From JBDLIL01 sp039714855 (GTDB lineage Bacteria > Patescibacteriota > Microgenomatia > UBA1400 > PJMF01): DNA of 32,056 nt. The DNA lies in contig JBDLIL010000006.1 of assembly GCA_039714855.1 (NCBI GenBank), forward strand, positions 1 to 32,056. Direction: 5' to 3'. Below, one piece after another: positions 30,300 through 32,056 of this stretch. Each line of letters begins with the position of its first letter. Positions within the stretch are counted from its first letter, which is position 1. The notes beneath the pieces were generated by a model, which was not told the DNA's origin, ran no database searches, and saw only the letters and a list, made by a program, of their open reading frames with translations. The position numbers were made by a program, and so were the translations under genes.

Positions 30300-30773
30300 A
30301 TGAAACATAGGGTAAAAGGCACTAAGTTAGGCACTGATAGTCAGCACAGAAAATCTTTGCTGAGAAATCTTTTACGAGCTCTTTTTGAGCATGGGCAGAT
30401 TGTGACTACTGAGCCCAAAGCTAAAGAGGTCAAGCGCTTGGCTGACAAACTAGTTTATCGAGCCCAAACAGATACTGTTGCTAGCAGAAGACAGCTGCAT
30501 AAATTTTTTGGCAAGAGGGATGTGGTAAATACTTTGGTAGAAAGAATAGCCCCAGCATTTAAAAAAAGAAAATCTGGCTTTACTAAAATTGTTCCTACTG
30601 AAAAAAGACGCGGCGACAATGTCAGAATGCTAACTATTAGCTTATTGGAAAAACCAAAAAGATTGGGAACGCTTAGAAGCGGTAAAGACGTTGCAATACA
30701 GCGTCTCAACAAAGTTGCTAAAAAAGCAGCTAAGCCTAAGGTGGTAAAAACTAAAGCCAAGCTTAAAAAGTAA
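30300..30773 (+). CDS. rplQ: 50S ribosomal protein bL17 with repeat-derived tail
   Basis: Tunnel-exit protein; 157 residues against about 120 normally. The core HRVKGTKLGTDSQHRKSLLRNLLRALFEHG, TTEPKAKEVKRLADKLV and a region to LLEKPKRLG are typical. The extra C-terminus has GKDVAIQRLN (128-137), encoded by the AGACGTTGCA palindrome also found in rplV, then a Lys/Ala/Val-rich run. It overlaps rplM by one base (TAATG). The AT-rich 30-bp leader has taagtaa-type words and no Shine-Dalgarno. Confidence 0.96.
   Translation: MKHRVKGTKLGTDSQHRKSLLRNLLRALFEHGQIVTTEPKAKEVKRLADKLVYRAQTDTVASRRQLHKFFGKRDVVNTLVERIAPAFKKRKSGFTKIVPTEKRRGDNVRMLTISLLEKPKRLGTLRSGKDVAIQRLNKVAKKAAKPKVVKTKAKLKK
30686..30706. repeat. 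AGACGTTGCA palindrome translated in bL17
   Basis: Left arm AGACGTTGCA is intact. The right arm TACAGCGTCT differs at two positions from perfect inverse, one still able to pair as G-U. The 14-base left end GTAAAGACGTTGCA is identical to that in rplV, and the reading frame is the same. Confidence 0.7.
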
Positions 30774-31213
30774 TGAAAACATATAGTCAAAAACAATCAG
30801 AGGTAAGCCGTGAATGGCAGTTGGTAGATGCCAAAAGCCAGATACTGGGCAGATTGGCTACTCAAATAGCCGGCAAATTGATCGGCAAAGATAAGCCAAG
30901 TTACACTCCTAACATCGATGCTGGTGATTATGTGGTTGTTACTAATGCTGCTCAGATAGAACTGACCAGGAACAAAGCTCAGAAAAAAGTTTACAGGTGG
31001 CATACAGGTTTTGTAGGTGGGCTCAAAGAAATGGGTTTTGAAGAGATGATGAAGCGTTTTCCGGAGAGAGTTATAGAAAAAGCGGTTTACAATATGTTGC
31101 CTAAAAATAGACTCAGACAACACAGAATGAATAGACTCAAAGTTTATGCCGGAGCTGAGCACAAGCATGAGAGTCAATTAGGAAAAAAGCACCAAGCACC
31201 AAGCAACAAATAA
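30773..31213 (+). CDS. rplM: 50S ribosomal protein uL13
   Basis: Early-assembly large-subunit protein; 146 residues. REWQLVDAKSQILGRLATQIAGKLIGKDKP, DYVVVTNAAQIELTRNKAQKK, YRWHTGFVGGLKE and VYNMLPKNRLRQHRMNRLKVYAGAEH are typical. The final KKHQAPSNK comes from a caccaagcacc-type simple repeat that continues into the spacer, so the 3' end seems to have been extended by low-complexity DNA. It overlaps rplQ by one base. Confidence 0.97.
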   Translation: MKTYSQKQSEVSREWQLVDAKSQILGRLATQIAGKLIGKDKPSYTPNIDAGDYVVVTNAAQIELTRNKAQKKVYRWHTGFVGGLKEMGFEEMMKRFPERVIEKAVYNMLPKNRLRQHRMNRLKVYAGAEHKHESQLGKKHQAPSNK

Positions 31214-31250
31214 TAAATATTTGGAATTTGGATATTGGACATTGGAATTT

Positions 31251-31263
31251 TCCCCAAAGGGGA
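31251..31263 (+). promoter_or_regulatory. Hairpin covering the rpsI Shine-Dalgarno
   Basis: TCCCC (31251-31255), loop AAA, GGGGA (31259-31263). The only Shine-Dalgarno-like bases, AAGGGGA, form the loop edge and 3' arm, ending 4 nt before ATG 31268. The site would be masked when the hairpin forms. The stem and AAA loop also resemble the repeat in rplX. Confidence 0.5.
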
Positions 31264-31267
31264 CTTT

Positions 31268-31768
31268 ATGGCCAGAAAATTAAGCAAAAAACCAAAATTG
31301 ATAAAAAAAGTTATCAAAAAGACTACTAGTGGTTCCAAAAAAACCAAATCAGTAGCAAGTAAGAATCTGCCAAAAGGCAATTATATTGAAGGCATTGGTA
31401 GGCGCAAAGTTGCTACTGCCAGAGTGCGAATTTATGAGGGTGGGGGAGATTTTATTGTCAATGACATGGCGGCTGGCAAATATTTTGCCAATATTTCTGA
31501 TGCTCAAGTTTTATATTTAAAACCATTTGATTTAACAGGTACAAAAGGCAAATTTGCTGTGACAGTAAAAGTTAGTGGCTCTGGTATTAGAGCTCAACTA
31601 GATGCTGTCATTCATGGTCTTTCTAGAGCTTTGGTAAAGTACGATCCTGAATTTAAAATTCTTCTTAAGAAAGAGAGCTTGCTTACTAGAGATGATAGGA
31701 TGAAGGAGTCCAGAAAAGTTGGTACTGGTGGTAAGGCTAGACGTAAGAGGCAGTCTCCAAAACGTTAG
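31268..31768 (+). CDS. rpsI: 30S ribosomal protein uS9
   Basis: Head protein whose C-terminal Lys/Arg tail reaches the P-site tRNA. It has 166 residues from ATG 31268. The upstream in-frame ATG at 31235 would place the AAGGGGA site inside the gene and add 11 odd residues, so it is rejected. A basic N-terminal extension of about 35 residues (ARKLSKKPKLIKKVIKK...) precedes the core YIEGIGRRKVATARVRIYEG. VSGSGIRAQLDAVIHGLSRAL and the end RKVGTGGKARRKRQSPKR are conserved, with the invariant final Lys-Arg. Confidence 0.97.
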   Translation: MARKLSKKPKLIKKVIKKTTSGSKKTKSVASKNLPKGNYIEGIGRRKVATARVRIYEGGGDFIVNDMAAGKYFANISDAQVLYLKPFDLTGTKGKFAVTVKVSGSGIRAQLDAVIHGLSRALVKYDPEFKILLKKESLLTRDDRMKESRKVGTGGKARRKRQSPKR

Positions 31769-31956
31769 TTTTTATCAACTTGTTGTTTGTTGTTTGGTAA
31801 ATTTCTCTCCATTCAGTGGAGAGAACACCAAGTTCTGCATAGCAGAACGTGGTAAGTGAGGCAAATGGGAGTCAGCCTCATCTCTCATGCTTTGTTTCAC
31901 AAAGACTTGAGTTCTTCTCCACCGAGTGGAGAAGTGTTCTGGGAAAATGTTTTTTT
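31769..31956. repeat. Hairpin array between convergent genes
   Basis: No gene seen. At least five perfect inverted repeats stand in a row: CTCTCCA/TGGAGAG (31805-31823), GTTCTGC/GCAGAAC (31832-31848) with outer ACCA/TGGT, TGAGGC/GCCTCA (31857-31880), CTTTG/CAAAG (31890-31904) and CTTCTCCA/TGGAGAAG (31914-31934). The first and last share the TCTCCA...TGGAGA core. T-runs near the end (31950-31956) could make the last one part of an rpsI terminator. The start of the spacer is ttgttgttt simple repeat. Confidence 0.6.
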
Positions 31957-32056
31957 CTACCAAACTTCTTTTTTCAGAGGCTTGCCAGCGCGGAAGTTGA
32001 CTACGTTGTGACCTTTTACAGTTTGGCGTTTTTTCTCGTCACCGAAAGGGACGACT
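31957..32056 (-). CDS. C-terminal fragment of a possible HU-like DNA-binding protein
   Basis: Only the last 32 full codons are in the window, ending at TAG 31959-31957. The visible end reads FGDEKKRQTVKGHNVVNF then RAGKPLKKEVW. The HNVVNFRAGKPLKKEV portion resembles the HU/IHF C-terminal helix region (typically VPxFKxGKxLKxxV), which is the basis for the call. The preceding DNA-binding arm region does not match well, so this is tentative. The gene converges on rpsI across a hairpin-rich spacer. Confidence 0.4.
   Translation of the reverse strand, partial: VVPFGDEKKRQTVKGHNVVNFRAGKPLKKEVW

Noticed and set aside
31235..31267. Longer rpsI start
   Set aside because: It would put the Shine-Dalgarno-like AAGGGGA inside the gene and gives residues unlike uS9.
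31805..31934. CRISPR array
   Set aside because: Hairpins follow one another, but there is no direct repeat of constant length with unique spacers.
1..32056. Prophage, insertion sequence or other gene-encoded mobile system
   Set aside because: No transposase, integrase, capsid, toxin or nuclease-defence gene is seen; every gene is housekeeping apart from the unidentified partial at the right edge.
1..32056. tRNA or rRNA genes
   Set aside because: No cloverleaf with a GGTTCRA-type T arm and no rRNA motif was noticed in any spacer; most spacers are too short to hold one.
1..32056. UGA recoded as glycine (Gracilibacteria/Absconditabacteria code)
   Set aside because: TGA ends secY, rplP and rpsJ at the expected places and no conserved protein needs a read-through TGA.

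Overview
This AT-rich window carries one very long, mostly co-directional block of transcription and translation genes, preceded by a small cell-wall region. The likely source is a Candidate Phyla Radiation (Patescibacteria) bacterium, probably Parcubacteria-like. The reasons are: uL30 (rpmD) is absent between rpsE and rplO; intergenic spaces are tiny and many genes overlap as TAATG; few genes have a Shine-Dalgarno site; several ribosomal proteins are unusually shaped (zinc-less short uS14, uS4 without its zinc N-terminus); a MurL-type glutamate epimerase sits beside a MurD-type ligase; and short palindromic repeats are abundant. TGA is used as a stop (secY, rplP, rpsJ), which argues against the Gracilibacteria/Absconditabacteria code. 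The lineage is an inference from gene content, not a phylogeny.

Layout. Positions 1-2338 (minus strand) hold a truncated murD-type ligase and murL, which together would make UDP-MurNAc-L-Ala-D-Glu without a free glutamate racemase. A divergent promoter region separates them from ruvX and mltG (plus strand). A 269-bp intergenic region with a terminator, a promoter and a second strong terminator hairpin leads into rpoB-rpoC. Then follow rpsL-rpsG-fusA-tuf (str cluster), rpsJ to rpsQ (S10 cluster), rplN to secY-adk (spc cluster), infA-rpmJ-rpsM-rpsK-rpsD-rpoA-rplQ (alpha cluster) and rplM-rpsI. The window closes with a hairpin-rich 188-bp spacer and the end of a convergent minus-strand gene that resembles the C-terminus of an HU-like protein. 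No gene-free stretch exceeds 300 bp.

The most striking feature is not a gene. At least five kinds of short palindromic repeat have settled in this housekeeping block, mostly at gene 3' ends or in linker regions. They are translated in frame in rpoB, rplC, rplD, rplV, rplX, rplQ, murD and murL, and they supply the stop codons of rpsQ and rplE. The same repeat is read in the same frame in unrelated proteins: Pro-Ser-Thr...Gly-Thr-Thr in RpoB and uL3, and Gly-Lys-Asp-Val-Ala in uL22 and bL17. This resembles the in-frame palindromic elements known from Rickettsia. Other points to check are a possible rpoB attenuator, a secY start codon buried in a hairpin behind a six-codon mini-ORF, a hairpin-masked rpsI ribosome-binding site, and RpoB residues expected to weaken rifampicin binding.
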